A DNA stretch of 50,600 bases from Hyphomicrobiales bacterium. GTDB taxonomy: Bacteria; Pseudomonadota; Alphaproteobacteria; Rhizobiales; Xanthobacteraceae. The first letter of the stretch is position 1. Every line of letters starts with the position of its first letter. The position numbers and the translations under genes were made by a program. Below, piece after piece: positions 42,091 to 50,600 of this stretch. Under the pieces are notes generated by a model, which worked only from the letters and a program-made list of their open reading frames with translations, was not told the origin of the DNA and searched no databases. The stretch lies in assembly GCA_003140315.1 (NCBI GenBank), contig PLJS01000090.1, positions 1-50,600 of the forward strand. Direction: 5' to 3'.

Positions 42091-43545
42091 TCACTTCGGC
42101 GGCGGCAGGTCGAGATCGGGGATCGGCGGCATCATGTCCTGGAGGCGGCGATTGATCTCTTCGTTGGACACGGGCGCCGACAGCGCACGAGTGCGGTCGG
42201 AGTCCTTCTCGCCGAGATGCACGAGCGCCGGCACGAACAGCACGATCGCGAGCACGAGCCATTGCGCGAGCAGGAACGGGGCTAGCGCGCGCGCCAGCGC
42301 CGCGAGTGTGCCGCGATAGCGCAGCGTGCCGCGCACCATCATCAGCGCGTAGCCGAAGGGGGGTAGAAGGAAGCTCGTCTGCAAGGTGAGCAGCACCAGC
42401 ACGGCGGCCCAGCGCGCATCGGCGACGCGCACGAGCATCGGCGGCACCACGATCGGGATGATGACGAAGATGATCTCGAACGCATCGAGCACGAAGGCGG
42501 ACAATCCGATCACCGCAAGCACGATCGCCACCACCACGATCTCGTTGCCGGGAAGGCCGACGACCCAGTCATTGACGAGCTTGTCGGTCCCGAGCAGGCG
42601 CAGCGTCAGGGTGAACGTGGTCGCGGCGATCAGCAGCGCGAACAGGGCGCCGGTCGTCGCCATCGCGTCGTGCAGCACCTCGCGTAGCGCCGCGCCGCGC
42701 AGGCGCCCGGTCAGGATGCCGGCGGTGAACAACACGAACGCCCCCATGGCGGCGGCCTCGACGGCGTAGAAGTATCCCGCCGCGACGCCGCCGAGCAGCG
42801 TGAGCAGGAACGTAACCGAGATCGCGGCGAGCAGCATTTGCCCTCCGCTCGGGCGATCGTCGGTCGGGACGGCTTGCGCGGGCAGGCGGCGTCCGACCAG
42901 CCAGGCGACGGCGAGACAGAGGACGAGAAACAGCCCGGCGGGCGCGAGCGCGCCGTGGAAGACGTCCTGCGTGTTGATGACGCGGTCCTGGCGGCCGGTC
43001 ATGGTCACGGCGATCGTGTGCGCCGAGAGCATGGCGTCGCCAAGCAGGATGAGGACGAGCGAGGGCGGGATCACGACGCCGAGCGTGCTCGCGACCGCGA
43101 CCACGGCCGCGCGGGTCGGCTCAGGCACGCCGCGCGCCGCAAGGCGCGGCGCGACCACGCGGGAGAGGCCGAGCACGCTCGCGCCGACCGAGCCGTTCAT
43201 CGGGCCGAGCAGGGCGCCAAGCCCCATGCCGGAGACGAGCGGCGCGGCCGTGCCGCGCGGCAGGATCGCTAAGCCCGTGCGGTAGAGCGCTTCGGCGACC
43301 GGCAGGCGATCGAGCAGGAGGCCCATCAGCACGTAGAGCGGCAGCGCCTGCAGCAGGTCGTTCTCGAACAGATTGACCAGGCGGCCGGGCAGGGCGGACA
43401 GGAGCGAGAACGGGATCGCGCCGCTGACGACACTGAGCGTGGCGCCCAGGCTCGCGACGCCGATCAGCACGACCGCGGCGGGCAGGCCGGTCAGCACGAT
43501 GCCGCAGCCGACCAGCAGCAGGAGCAACAGGCCGACCGCCGGCAT
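42091..43545 (-). CDS. dctM: TRAP-type transporter large permease inside the trp cluster
   Basis: Large TRAP permease with a long series of membrane segments; G-V-V-I-P-P-S-L and F-I-L-D/F-V-L-D-A-F-E-I-I type blocks are visible. The ATG at 43545 overlaps the small-permease stop (TGATG), giving 484 residues; longer reading only repeats that gene in another frame. The C-terminus has a hydrophilic tail of about 40 residues ending in a Pro-rich stretch (D-L-D-L-P-P-P-K). No DctP binding protein lies nearby. It resembles the dicarboxylate/mannitol-type TRAP permeases of the yiaN/siaQM-like large group; the substrate is unknown. Confidence 0.9.
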   Translation of the reverse strand: MPAVGLLLLLLVGCGIVLTGLPAAVVLIGVASLGATLSVVSGAIPFSLLSALPGRLVNLFENDLLQALPLYVLMGLLLDRLPVAEALYRTGLAILPRGTAAPLVSGMGLGALLGPMNGSVGASVLGLSRVVAPRLAARGVPEPTRAAVVAVASTLGVVIPPSLVLILLGDAMLSAHTIAVTMTGRQDRVINTQDVFHGALAPAGLFLVLCLAVAWLVGRRLPAQAVPTDDRPSGGQMLLAAISVTFLLTLLGGVAAGYFYAVEAAAMGAFVLFTAGILTGRLRGAALREVLHDAMATTGALFALLIAATTFTLTLRLLGTDKLVNDWVVGLPGNEIVVVAIVLAVIGLSAFVLDAFEIIFVIIPIVVPPMLVRVADARWAAVLVLLTLQTSFLLPPFGYALMMVRGTLRYRGTLAALARALAPFLLAQWLVLAIVLFVPALVHLGEKDSDRTRALSAPVSNEEINRRLQDMMPPIPDLDLPPPK

Positions 43546-44036
43546 CAAGCGCTCCCGTCGCGCGGACGCAGGGTATCGATGGTCACTTGCAACAGGACCA
43601 GGCCGGCGATCAGCCAAAGGGCAAGCTTGATGAGGAAATAGCCGGGATTGTAGGTGTCTGGGAACGCTTCGAGCATCCGCACCGACGGAATGACGAGCTT
43701 CGCCCCTGCGAACAGCATGAACAGCGCCCAGGGCAAGAGGCAGAAGAGCGCGCCGAGCCGCGCGATAATTGCGCGGGTGCGATCCGAATAGGTTCTGGCG
43801 ACCGCGTCGGCCGCCAGGTGGGTATGCGCGCGGGTGGCGGCCGTGAAGGCCATCGCGACATAAAGCGCGAACAGCCACTGGCCGAGATCATTGGCCTCGC
43901 GCGAAAGGCCGCCGACGAGTTCGCGCAACGGCCACTGCAGGAACAGCAGCGCCACGACCGGGAGCAGCAGCCAGCTTCCCGCGGACAGGATCGCGGCGAC
44001 GAGCCGGTCAAGGCCGCCGATCAGGCGCGTGGTCAT
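43545..44036 (-). CDS. dctQ: TRAP-type transporter small permease inside the trp cluster
   Basis: Small permease, 163 residues with four hydrophobic segments and the Q-W-P-L-R-E-L near residue 33 where DctQ proteins carry RYxF..pW..E. The ATG at 44036 is the first start that gives a DctQ-length protein; upstream the frame runs through trpE in another reading. It overlaps the large permease by one base (TGATG). Lies 68 bp downstream of trpE. The function is probably uptake of an organic acid, unrelated to tryptophan synthesis. Confidence 0.85.
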   Translation of the reverse strand: MTTRLIGGLDRLVAAILSAGSWLLLPVVALLFLQWPLRELVGGLSREANDLGQWLFALYVAMAFTAATRAHTHLAADAVARTYSDRTRAIIARLGALFCLLPWALFMLFAGAKLVIPSVRMLEAFPDTYNPGYFLIKLALWLIAGLVLLQVTIDTLRPRDGSA

Positions 44037-44104
44037 GTTGAATTGCCGGCCCAGCGTTCCCCTGGACCGATGATCCGCCAGCCCTTCTGCCAAGTCTAGC
44101 GCGC

Positions 44105-45622
44105 TTATTGCCCGCGCTTCGCCGCGCTCGCAAAACGGCGCGCCTCTTCGGCCGCGCGGAACAGCGCACGGGACTTGTTGATGCATTCCTGCTGTTCGGA
44201 TTGCGGATTTGAGTCCGCCACGATGCCGGCGCCGGCCTGCACGTACATCACGCCGTCTTTTACCAGCGCGGTGCGCAGCACGATGCAGGTGTCCATCTCG
44301 CCCGCGGCCGAGAAATAGCCGACCGAGCCGGCGTAAAGCCCGCGCTTTTCCTTCTCCAGCTCGTCGATGATCTCCATCGCGCGTACCTTCGGCGCACCCG
44401 ACACTGTCCCCGCCGGGAATCCGGCGGCAAGCGCGTCGACCGAATCGTGCTTTGCGGCGAGCTTGCCCTCGACGTTCGACACGATGTGCATCACGTGGCT
44501 GTAGCGCTCGATGAAGAACTGGTCGGTGACCTTGACGGTGCCGATCTCGGCGACCCGGCCCACGTCGTTGCGGCCGAGATCGAGCAGCATCAGGTGCTCG
44601 GCACGCTCCTTTGGGTCGGCGAGCAGGCGCTCCTCGTAGGCCTTGTCCTCGTGCGGGGTGTCGCCGCGCGGCATGGTGCCGGCGATCGGCCGTACCGTCA
44701 CGACGCCGTCGCGTACGCGCACCAGGATTTCCGGGCTCGATCCCGCGACCGCGTAGCCGCCGAAGTCCAGGAAGAACAGGAACGGCGCCGGATTGACGCG
44801 CCGCAGCGCGCGGTAGAGCGCGAACGGGGCGAGCGTGAAAGGTGCTTCGAAGCGCTGCGACAGCACGACCTGGAAGATGTCGCCGGCCGTGATGTAGTCC
44901 TTGGCGCGCGCGACCATCGCTTTGAATTCGTCCGGCGTGGTGTTCGAGGTCGGTGGCACCGTGAGAGGGCCCGCCTCGCTGCCGGTCGCCTCCTTGTCGA
45001 GCGGCCGGTCGAGTGCGTCCACGATCGCCGAGATGCGTTCGGCGGCGCGGGTAAAGGCCGCGTCGGCCTTCGCGCCCGGCTCGGGGCGCACCGGCGTCAC
45101 CACGGTGAGCGTGTCCTTTACGGCGTCGAACACCACGACGACGGTCGGGCGGATCATGACGGCGTCGGGGATGCCGATCGGGTCGGGATGCGCGGCCGGC
45201 AATTCCTCCATCAGCCGCACCATGTCGTAGCCGAGATAGCCGAACAGGCCGGCCGCCATCGGCGGCAGCGCGTCGGGGAGAGCGATGCGGCTCTCGGCGA
45301 TGAGCGCGCGCAGTGCCGCGAGCGGCGGTTGCGGGCAGGGCGCGAACGCCTCGGGCTTGGCGCGCGCCGTGCGGTTGATCTCGGCATCCGCGCCGTTCGT
45401 GCGCCACACGAGATCGGGATCGAGGCCGATGATCGAGTAGCGGCCGCGCACCGCGCCGCCTTCGACCGATTCGAGCAGGATGCTCATCGGGCGGCTGCCC
45501 GCGACCTTCAGGAACGCAGAGACCGGCGTTTCCAGGTCCGCGACCAGCGTGGTCCAGACCACCTGCGGCTCACCGCGCCGGTAACATGCCGCGAAAACCT
45601 CCGGCGCGGGCTCGATCTGCAT
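44105..45622 (-). CDS. trpE: Anthranilate synthase component I TrpE
   Basis: Makes anthranilate from chorismate. The N-terminal L-L-E-S-V-E-G near residue 50, a feedback-site motif for tryptophan in this family, and the chorismate-binding domain with Q-V-V-L-S-Q-R-F, I-A-G-T-M-P-R-G, and F-P-A-G-T-V-S-G-A-P-K (near 420) are visible. Length 505 and a separate trpG, unlike the fused TrpEG of Rhizobium proper. Directly downstream of ppiD (7 bp). No leader peptide or attenuator was found, as ppiD adjoins. Confidence 0.97.
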   Translation of the reverse strand: MQIEPAPEVFAACYRRGEPQVVWTTLVADLETPVSAFLKVAGSRPMSILLESVEGGAVRGRYSIIGLDPDLVWRTNGADAEINRTARAKPEAFAPCPQPPLAALRALIAESRIALPDALPPMAAGLFGYLGYDMVRLMEELPAAHPDPIGIPDAVMIRPTVVVVFDAVKDTLTVVTPVRPEPGAKADAAFTRAAERISAIVDALDRPLDKEATGSEAGPLTVPPTSNTTPDEFKAMVARAKDYITAGDIFQVVLSQRFEAPFTLAPFALYRALRRVNPAPFLFFLDFGGYAVAGSSPEILVRVRDGVVTVRPIAGTMPRGDTPHEDKAYEERLLADPKERAEHLMLLDLGRNDVGRVAEIGTVKVTDQFFIERYSHVMHIVSNVEGKLAAKHDSVDALAAGFPAGTVSGAPKVRAMEIIDELEKEKRGLYAGSVGYFSAAGEMDTCIVLRTALVKDGVMYVQAGAGIVADSNPQSEQQECINKSRALFRAAEEARRFASAAKRGQ

Positions 45623-45629
45623 GGCAAGG

Positions 45630-47570
45630 TCAGTTCTGGTCGGCCGGCGCGGAGATGCGGCTCAACGCTTCGAGATTGATGAACGCGCCGAAATCGGTCC
45701 GAAGCTGCGCCACATATTGATTGAGCAGATCGTCGGAGAACGCGCGGCGTATCGCGTCGTCGACGCGTTTAGCCTCCGGCGAGGCCGCGTCGAAGGGCGG
45801 AACCGTGACATCGGTCAGGTGGAACACGACCATCTCGGTAGCGCTCGCGCCTTGCGCGAGGCCGGCTTCGTCCTTGACGCTGCGGAACACGGCATCGATC
45901 ACCGCCTGCGGCAAGGGGCCGGTATTGCCCGCGCGCTTGAGGCCGAAGGTGGTCTTCACCGGGGCGCCCTCGGCCGCCGCCGCATCCGCGAGCGAGGTCC
46001 CGGCCTTGATCTTCTCGGTCATCTCCTTCGCCTTGGCCTGGAGGCGCTCGGCGACCTGCTGGTCATGCCAGCGCTGCTCGACCTGCGGGCGCACCTCATC
46101 GAGCGTGCGGTCGCGCGCGGGCTTCACCGCGGTCACGTCGAACCAGAGCGAGCCGCCGCCCGGAACCGCAAGCGGCTCGTTCTCGACGCCGACGTCGGAG
46201 GTAAAGACGTTGCCGACGAGGTCGACGCCGGACGGGATGCCGGCAATCGGCTGGGCGTTCGGGTCGCGTCCCGCGCGGTCGACCGCCTCGATGGTGCGGG
46301 CGGTCAGATTGAACTTGGCGGCGATCTCGCTGAGCTTCAGTCCCGCGGCGCGCTCGTCCTCGATCTTGTCGTGACGGGCGGCGATCTCGTTCTTGGCGCG
46401 ATCGACCGCGATGGCCTGCTTGATCTCGGCGCTCAGCTCCTCGAACGGCTTGATCTGCTCGGCCTCGATCTTCACCACGTGCACGAGCACCACGACGAAG
46501 CGGCCCTGCACCGGCGCGCTGGTCGCGCCTTCCGCAAGCGAGAAGGCGGCATCCGCCGTTGCACGGTCGACCATGCCGTCCTTGCTCAACAGGCCGAGGT
46601 CGGTGTCCTTGTCGCTCAGCCCGCGCTCGGTTGCGAGCGCCGCGAAGGTGATCTCCTGCTTCTCGATCCGCGCCGCGGCGGCCGCCGCTTCCTCGACATT
46701 CGGAAAGATCATCTGCTGGATCTGGCGCCGCTCGGGCGTGCCGAAGCGGGCCTTATTCACCTCGTAGAACCGGCGCGCGTCGGCGTCGCTGACATCGGCC
46801 GCGCGCGCGATATCGCTCGGCGTGACCGACAGCACGACGGCGCTGCGATACTCGGGCGCGCGGAACTGCGCCTTGTTGTCCTCGAAATACTTGGCCAGCG
46901 CCTCCGGGGTCGGGGCGGGGATCTCGCCCGCCTTGCTGGCGTCGAGCACCACGTAGTCGATCGCACGCTGCTCGTTGTCGTAGCGATTGTACGCATCGGC
47001 GATCGTCTGCGGCGGGTTGAGATCGCCGCTCACGGTCTCGGCGATCTCGCGCCGCAGCGTCAGGCGGCGTTGCTCGGCCGCATAGCGTGCCTCGGTATAG
47101 CCGTTGCCACGCAGCCGCAGCTGGAAGATGGCAGGATCGAACTGTCCGCCTGCGTTCTTGAAGTTCGGATCGGCCATGATCTGGCGCGCGATGTCGTCAT
47201 CGGTGATGTTCAGATGCAATTGCCGCGCGCGCTGGTCGAGCGCTGCTTCCGAGACGAGCAGCCGCGCAAGCTGCTCTTCCAGGCGCATCGCGCGCGCCTG
47301 CTCCGGCGTGATCGGGCGCCCGAATTCGCGGCCGAGCTGCTGCAGGCGGTCGTTGTAGATCTGGCGGAACTGCTCGATCGCGATCTGAGTCGGTCCGATC
47401 TTGATGACCGTCGAGGGCCCGTAGCCGCGGACCATGTCGCGGATGCTCCACGAGCGCAGCATGTCGCCGATGCCCCAGAACACGAAGCTCATGGCGATCA
47501 GCCCGAGCACGATCGCCATGATGATTCGCCCAAGGCGATTGTGGGAGGCTTGCCGCAGACCGCGAAGCAT
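45630..47570 (-). CDS. ppiD: Peptidyl-prolyl cis-trans isomerase, PpiD type
   Basis: Inner-membrane-anchored periplasmic folding factor. One N-terminal membrane anchor (about residues 17-35), a SurA-type chaperone domain (E-E-Q-L-A-R-L-L-V-S-E-A near 97), and a parvulin domain in the middle (R-R-Q-I-Q-Q-M-I-F-P near 280, then L-G-L-L-S-K-D-G). Length 646. First gene of the minus-strand trp run and divergent from tpiA. This ppiD-trpE neighbourhood is common in Bradyrhizobium-type genomes. Confidence 0.93.
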   Translation of the reverse strand: MLRGLRQASHNRLGRIIMAIVLGLIAMSFVFWGIGDMLRSWSIRDMVRGYGPSTVIKIGPTQIAIEQFRQIYNDRLQQLGREFGRPITPEQARAMRLEEQLARLLVSEAALDQRARQLHLNITDDDIARQIMADPNFKNAGGQFDPAIFQLRLRGNGYTEARYAAEQRRLTLRREIAETVSGDLNPPQTIADAYNRYDNEQRAIDYVVLDASKAGEIPAPTPEALAKYFEDNKAQFRAPEYRSAVVLSVTPSDIARAADVSDADARRFYEVNKARFGTPERRQIQQMIFPNVEEAAAAAARIEKQEITFAALATERGLSDKDTDLGLLSKDGMVDRATADAAFSLAEGATSAPVQGRFVVVLVHVVKIEAEQIKPFEELSAEIKQAIAVDRAKNEIAARHDKIEDERAAGLKLSEIAAKFNLTARTIEAVDRAGRDPNAQPIAGIPSGVDLVGNVFTSDVGVENEPLAVPGGGSLWFDVTAVKPARDRTLDEVRPQVEQRWHDQQVAERLQAKAKEMTEKIKAGTSLADAAAAEGAPVKTTFGLKRAGNTGPLPQAVIDAVFRSVKDEAGLAQGASATEMVVFHLTDVTVPPFDAASPEAKRVDDAIRRAFSDDLLNQYVAQLRTDFGAFINLEALSRISAPADQN

Positions 47571-47771
47571 TTCAGTCCTACATGCGATGATGGATGATAC
47601 GGGAAGCGCTCATGCGAGTTTCGCGATGGCGCGTCAATAAGGGGACGCATCATAGGGAGCGGCGCCTCTGGCCGCAACCAAGGCGAGGCGTGGCCTCTGG
47701 CGCCGGTAACGGCGGGTTGCTACCGGCTCGCCGGTGTGCGAACGGGCGATAAAGGGGACGGGATTCCGAGG

Positions 47772-48530
47772 ATGACTAAGGGGCAACGCCGTCCGCTGGT
47801 CGCGGGAAACTGGAAGATGCACGGGGTCATGGCCTCGGCCGCCGAGCTCGTGAAGATCATCCAGGGAGCCGGCGGCCTTGCCGCGAAGGTCGATCTGCTC
47901 GTATGCCCGCCCGCGACGCTGGTGCAGGCTTTCGCGGTCGCGGCGGCCGGCTCCAAGGTGGCGATCGGCGGCCAGGATTGTCATGCCGAGCCAATGGGCG
48001 CTTTCACGGGCGATATCGCGGCCGAGATGCTGCGCGACGCGGGTGCAAGCGCGGTAATCGTCGGCCATTCGGAGCGACGCGCCTATCACAAGGAGACCGA
48101 CGCGGACGTGCGGGAGAAGGCGCTGGCGGCGCGCCGCGCGGGTCTGCTCGCGATCGTGTGCGTGGGCGAGACCAAGGACGAGCGCGGGGCCGGCCGCACG
48201 CTGGACGTCGTCGGCGCGCAGCTTGCGGGCTCGCTGCCGGATGGGGCCACGGCCGAGACCATGGTCGTCGCCTACGAGCCGGTCTGGGCGATTGGGACCG
48301 GCGTGACGCCGACGGTGGCCGACGTGACGCAAGTGCACGGCTTCATCCGCAAACGTCTCGCGGCTCGCTATGGCGCTGCCGCCGATGGGATGCGCATTCT
48401 CTATGGCGGCTCGGTGAAGCCCGCGAACGCCGGGGAACTGCTTGCGGTCGCCGACGTGGACGGCGCGCTCGTCGGCGGCGCGAGCCTCAAGGCCAACGAC
48501 TTCCTCGGGATCGCGGCGGCCTACCGCTGA
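47772..48530 (+). CDS. tpiA: Triosephosphate isomerase TpiA
   Basis: Glycolytic interconversion of dihydroxyacetone phosphate and glyceraldehyde 3-phosphate. Catalytic Lys15 in G-N-W-K-M-H, His99 in V-G-H-S-E-R-R and Glu169 in [11 protein letters not shown] are all present; Y-G-G-S-V-K closes the barrel. The ATG at 47772 follows CCGAGG; a frame extending to 47736 would add a non-family tail. Length 252. Confidence 0.97.
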   Translation: MTKGQRRPLVAGNWKMHGVMASAAELVKIIQGAGGLAAKVDLLVCPPATLVQAFAVAAAGSKVAIGGQDCHAEPMGAFTGDIAAEMLRDAGASAVIVGHSERRAYHKETDADVREKALAARRAGLLAIVCVGETKDERGAGRTLDVVGAQLAGSLPDGATAETMVVAYEPVWAIGTGVTPTVADVTQVHGFIRKRLAARYGAAADGMRILYGGSVKPANAGELLAVADVDGALVGGASLKANDFLGIAAAYR

Positions 48531-48557
48531 GCGAAGAGGCTATCTATTTGACTATTT

Positions 48558-48606
48558 GAGCATGATCTTTTTCGAAAACCGGTTCCCACTTTTCGGGATT
48601 ATGCTC
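48558..48606. repeat. Rhizobial-type extragenic palindromic repeat
   Basis: A 49-base imperfect palindrome beginning GAGCATGATC and ending GGATTATGCTC, with an ACCGG core. It is of the type scattered through Hyphomicrobiales genomes (established from memory). It lies between the convergent ends of tpiA and the response regulator, where it may also stop transcription from both sides. Confidence 0.8.
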
Positions 48607-48610
48607 CGCG

Positions 48611-49435
48611 TCACGCCGACCACTGCACCGCCTCGGCGAGGTCGACCTTCGCGAGCGGGGACGGCTCGACCCCCGCGAGCACCGGCATCTTCAATCCGAA
48701 GATCCCATGCAGCTCGCGATCGATGTCGGCCGGGAAGAACGGTTTCTGCAGGAATGCCCGGGCACCGCGCGCCAGCGCGCGCTTGCGCCGTTCTTCGTTC
48801 TGCTCGCCGGAAATCATGATGACCTTGACGTTCGGATCGCGCGCGAGGAGGCGATCGAGCGTCGCGATCCCGTCCATCCCCGGCATGTTGCAGTCGAGGA
48901 ACACGACGTCGAACTGGCCGTGCTCGCAAAACGTGAACGCGGTCTCGCCGTTGGCAGCCTCGGTCGGATCGAGGTTGAAGATGCTGTTGGCGAGCACTCG
49001 CTTGATGATCGCCCGCACGGTCGCCGAATCGTCGACGATCAGCGCCTGGCTCGGCACCGTGACGCGGCAATAGGTCTGCAGGATCGCCGTCACATCGGCG
49101 GGCGTGAACGGCTTCTCCAAGAACTCGTAGACCTTGAGCTGGCGGGCGAGCTGCAGCCGCCGTGTGTTCGCGGTTGCCGACATCAGCGCGATGAAGGTCT
49201 TGGCGCCGATCCGGCGCGCCTGCCCGATGGCATCCATGCCGTCCATCTGGGGCATGTGGACGTCGATGAAGGCGACGTTGATGCGGCCGCCGACGAGCCG
49301 GTCCATGCATTCGCGGCCGTCGCGCACGGAGATGAGGTCGAAGGGAATCGCCGAGGCCTTGGCGAGTGCCGCGAACAGCTCATGAACGATCGAGGCATCG
49401 TCGGCGACGAGCACCTGGAGCTTGAAGCGTGCCAT
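48611..49435 (-). CDS. Response regulator with two tandem receiver domains
   Basis: Two complete CheY-like receiver domains and no output domain. Domain 1: D12-D13, phosphoacceptor D58 (F-I-D-V-H-M-P-Q-M-D-G) and K108. Domain 2: D135-D136, D181 (F-L-D-C-N-M-P-G-M-D-G) and K231. Length 274. No kinase gene adjoins. Such proteins can act as phosphate relays or sinks, or work by protein contacts. It is single-gene, convergent with tpiA. Confidence 0.92.
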   Translation of the reverse strand: MARFKLQVLVADDASIVHELFAALAKASAIPFDLISVRDGRECMDRLVGGRINVAFIDVHMPQMDGMDAIGQARRIGAKTFIALMSATANTRRLQLARQLKVYEFLEKPFTPADVTAILQTYCRVTVPSQALIVDDSATVRAIIKRVLANSIFNLDPTEAANGETAFTFCEHGQFDVVFLDCNMPGMDGIATLDRLLARDPNVKVIMISGEQNEERRKRALARGARAFLQKPFFPADIDRELHGIFGLKMPVLAGVEPSPLAKVDLAEAVQWSA

Positions 49436-49949
49436 TTGTGGCCCCCGAAAGGCGTGAGAGAGCTCGGGGTCTACAGGCGGTGCGTTGCCAATTGATCAGG
49501 TGGCTCGTTCGAGGTCTCGGCGTTCTCGCAACCGCTCGTTGACCACGTGACGACGGCCGGTCTCGGCAGTTGCGGTGTGCGGGGCTTGAATCGGCCGTGA
49601 AAAGGCTCAAACGGCGTTCTTTTGAATTCAAGAAAACAACATATATACATCGCCTTATGAGCGATCTCTCAACGAACATGTCGGCTACGCTAAAATCGCC
49701 CGGCGCGCGTCGTCGCGCGGGCGGCGGACCTCGGTGATCCAGGGGGCCAAATGGTCGCATTGGTGTCACTACGTATCAGGAAATCGGAGCTTTTTCGGTC
49801 GTGCCGAGGCGGTTCAGCGCGCGGGGACCCAGGCGGCCTGCGGGGTGGAAATGTCGCGGGGGATCGTGTAGAGAGCCGCCGACTTCCTATATCAGCGGCA
49901 TTGGCGTGGGCGTCCCAGCCCGCGCGCCGTGCTTGAGTTAGGCCGATCC
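49436..49949. other. Long intergenic region with a promoter-like sequence
   Basis: About 510 bases without a convincing gene. TTGAAT (49622-49627) and TATACA (49644-49649), 16 bases apart on the plus strand, could be a sigma-70-type promoter; TTGAATTCAA at 49622-49631 is a perfect palindrome and might instead be an operator. A 26-codon frame starts at 49657 but has no recognisable product. The region holds the promoters for secG and for the response regulator. Confidence 0.4.
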
Positions 49950-50402
49950 ATGCTGACCGTGATTATCGTCATCCATCTCATGATCGTTGCGGCCATGATC
50001 GGCCTCGTGCTGTTGCAGAAGTCCGAAGGCGGCGGGCTCGGCATGGGCGGCGGGGGCGGCGGGTTCCTGACCAGCCGGGGGACCTCGAATGTCCTCACCC
50101 GCACCACCGCGATCCTGGCGGCCGGCTTTTTCGCCACCAGCCTGATCCTGTCGATCATCGCCGGATTCGAGCGCAAGCCGCGCTCGATCCTGCAGAACAC
50201 CGGTGCGCCGACGACGCAGGTTCCGGCGCCCGGCAGTTCGCCCAATCCGGCGGGCCTGCTTGACCGGCTGCGCGGCACGCCGACTCCGGGAGCGCCTGCG
50301 GCGCCGGGTACGGAAGCGCCGGCCGCGCCTGCTGCTCCGGCGGCGCCTGCTCCGGACACGCCGGCGGCCCCGAGCGAGCCGCAAGTGCCGCGGTCGCAGT
50401 AA
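49950..50402 (+). CDS. secG: Protein-export membrane protein SecG
   Basis: Small subunit of the SecYEG translocon. Two membrane segments flank the L-L-Q-K-S-E-G-G-G-L-G-M-G-G-G motif (about residues 22-36), followed by R-G-T-S-N-V-L-T-R. The final 60 residues are an Ala/Pro-rich tail typical of alphaproteobacterial SecG. I chose the ATG at 49950, which gives the usual M-x-T-V-I-I-V-I-H start; an upstream GTG at 49929 is possible. Followed by a strong terminator and pyrG. Confidence 0.95.
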   Translation: MLTVIIVIHLMIVAAMIGLVLLQKSEGGGLGMGGGGGGFLTSRGTSNVLTRTTAILAAGFFATSLILSIIAGFERKPRSILQNTGAPTTQVPAPGSSPNPAGLLDRLRGTPTPGAPAAPGTEAPAAPAAPAAPAPDTPAAPSEPQVPRSQ

Positions 50403-50413
50403 CGACTTTCGAC

Positions 50414-50446
50414 CGAAGGGCCGGGTAACCGGCCCTTCGGATTTTG
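50414..50446 (+). terminator. Rho-independent terminator of secG
   Basis: A perfect 12-bp stem CCGAAGGGCCGG / CCGGCCCTTCGG around a GTAA loop, followed by ATTTT. It begins 11 bases after the secG stop and separates secG from pyrG. Confidence 0.93.
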
Positions 50447-50496
50447 GGTACTGAGGCCTCGTCGAATCGGGGCGGTTAGGCTAAAGGTCGGGCCCC

Positions 50497-50600
50497 ATGG
50501 CGCGGTACGTTTTCATCACCGGCGGCGTGGTTTCCTCCCTCGGAAAGGGTTTGGCGTCCGCCGCGCTCGGCGCCCTGTTGCAGGCGCGCGGCTACAAGGT
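50497..50600 (+). CDS. pyrG: CTP synthase PyrG, N-terminal part only
   Basis: The gene runs off the window after 34 codons. The visible start, [18 protein letters not shown], is the highly conserved ATP/UTP-binding beginning of CTP synthase, which makes CTP from UTP and glutamine. secG followed by pyrG is a usual alphaproteobacterial order. Confidence 0.96.
   Translation, partial: MARYVFITGGVVSSLGKGLASAALGALLQARGYK

Noticed and set aside
40740-42155. A 471-codon open frame on the plus strand across trpD and trpG
   Set aside because: It crosses two certain genes on the other strand and has no recognisable motif.
44037-45407. Upstream extension of the small TRAP permease frame through trpE
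   Set aside because: The extension is the trpE gene read in another frame; only the last 163 codons encode a DctQ-like membrane protein.
45621-47597. A 658-codon open frame on the plus strand opposite ppiD
   Set aside because: It mirrors ppiD codon by codon, is rich in Arg, Asp and Leu, and shows no domain; ppiD on the minus strand is certain.
49657-49737. A 26-codon frame behind a promoter-like sequence
   Set aside because: No ribosome-binding site and an Arg/Gly-rich tail; could be chance.

Overview
The window looks like part of the chromosome of a high-GC alphaproteobacterium of the order Hyphomicrobiales, in the Bradyrhizobium/Xanthobacteraceae neighbourhood. I base this on the housekeeping gene order in the right quarter (moeA, moaC, trpC, trpD, trpG, trpE, ppiD, tpiA, secG, pyrG), on a characteristic rhizobial extragenic palindrome at 48558-48606, and on the gene families of the left part (TRAP and Bug transporters, hydantoinase A/B pairs). 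No species call is possible from sequence reading alone.

Region 1 (about 192-9079, all minus strand) reads as one catabolic operon. In transcription order it holds an aldo/keto reductase, an IclR regulator with a double operator in front of it, an RraA/HMG-aldolase-fold protein, the large and small subunits of a divergent LeuCD/aconitase-type hydro-lyase, a complete TRAP transporter (DctP, DctQ, DctM), a Bug/TctC binding protein and a broken maleate-isomerase-like gene. Region 2 (9454-16590) has an orphan Pot-type binding protein, a hydantoinase B fragment, a minus-strand trio of two-component flavin monooxygenase, FMN reductase and alpha/beta hydrolase, and then a plus-strand pair of Pot-type ABC permeases.

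Region 3 (16616-35500) continues with a second binding protein, a GntR/UTRA regulator, a second copy of the divergent LeuCD-type enzyme on the minus strand, and a plus-strand run of about 14.7 kb transcribed away from it. The run is hydantoinase A/B, a complete Pot-type ABC transporter with the only ATPase of the window, a second hydantoinase A/B pair, a frameshifted TIM-barrel gene, a quinone-oxidoreductase-like MDR protein, a 4,5-dihydroxyphthalate-decarboxylase-like protein and a broken CnbZ-like gene. Three binding proteins, two permease pairs, two LeuCD-type enzymes and two hydantoinase pairs (plus a third HyuB remnant) suggest repeated duplication or recruitment around uptake and ring opening of a cyclic amide or N-containing acid, followed by hydration of an unsaturated carboxylate. 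The substrate is not known.

Region 4 (about 35810-37860) is a recombination scar: the CnbZ-like gene is cut off, and is followed by TTCCCTG repeats with a hairpin, a perfect 10-bp inverted repeat, a truncated and frameshifted tyrosine recombinase, a small zinc-ribbon protein gene and a tRNA-Pro(CGG) whose 3' part is perfect but whose 5' part is degenerate. It separates accessory from core DNA.

Region 5 (37857-50600) is core: molybdopterin genes moeA and moaC, the trp genes with an unexpected TRAP permease pair between trpG and trpE, the periplasmic folding factor ppiD, tpiA, a tandem-receiver response regulator, secG with a clear terminator, and the first 34 codons of pyrG. No rRNA genes, CRISPR arrays or intact insertion sequences were seen.
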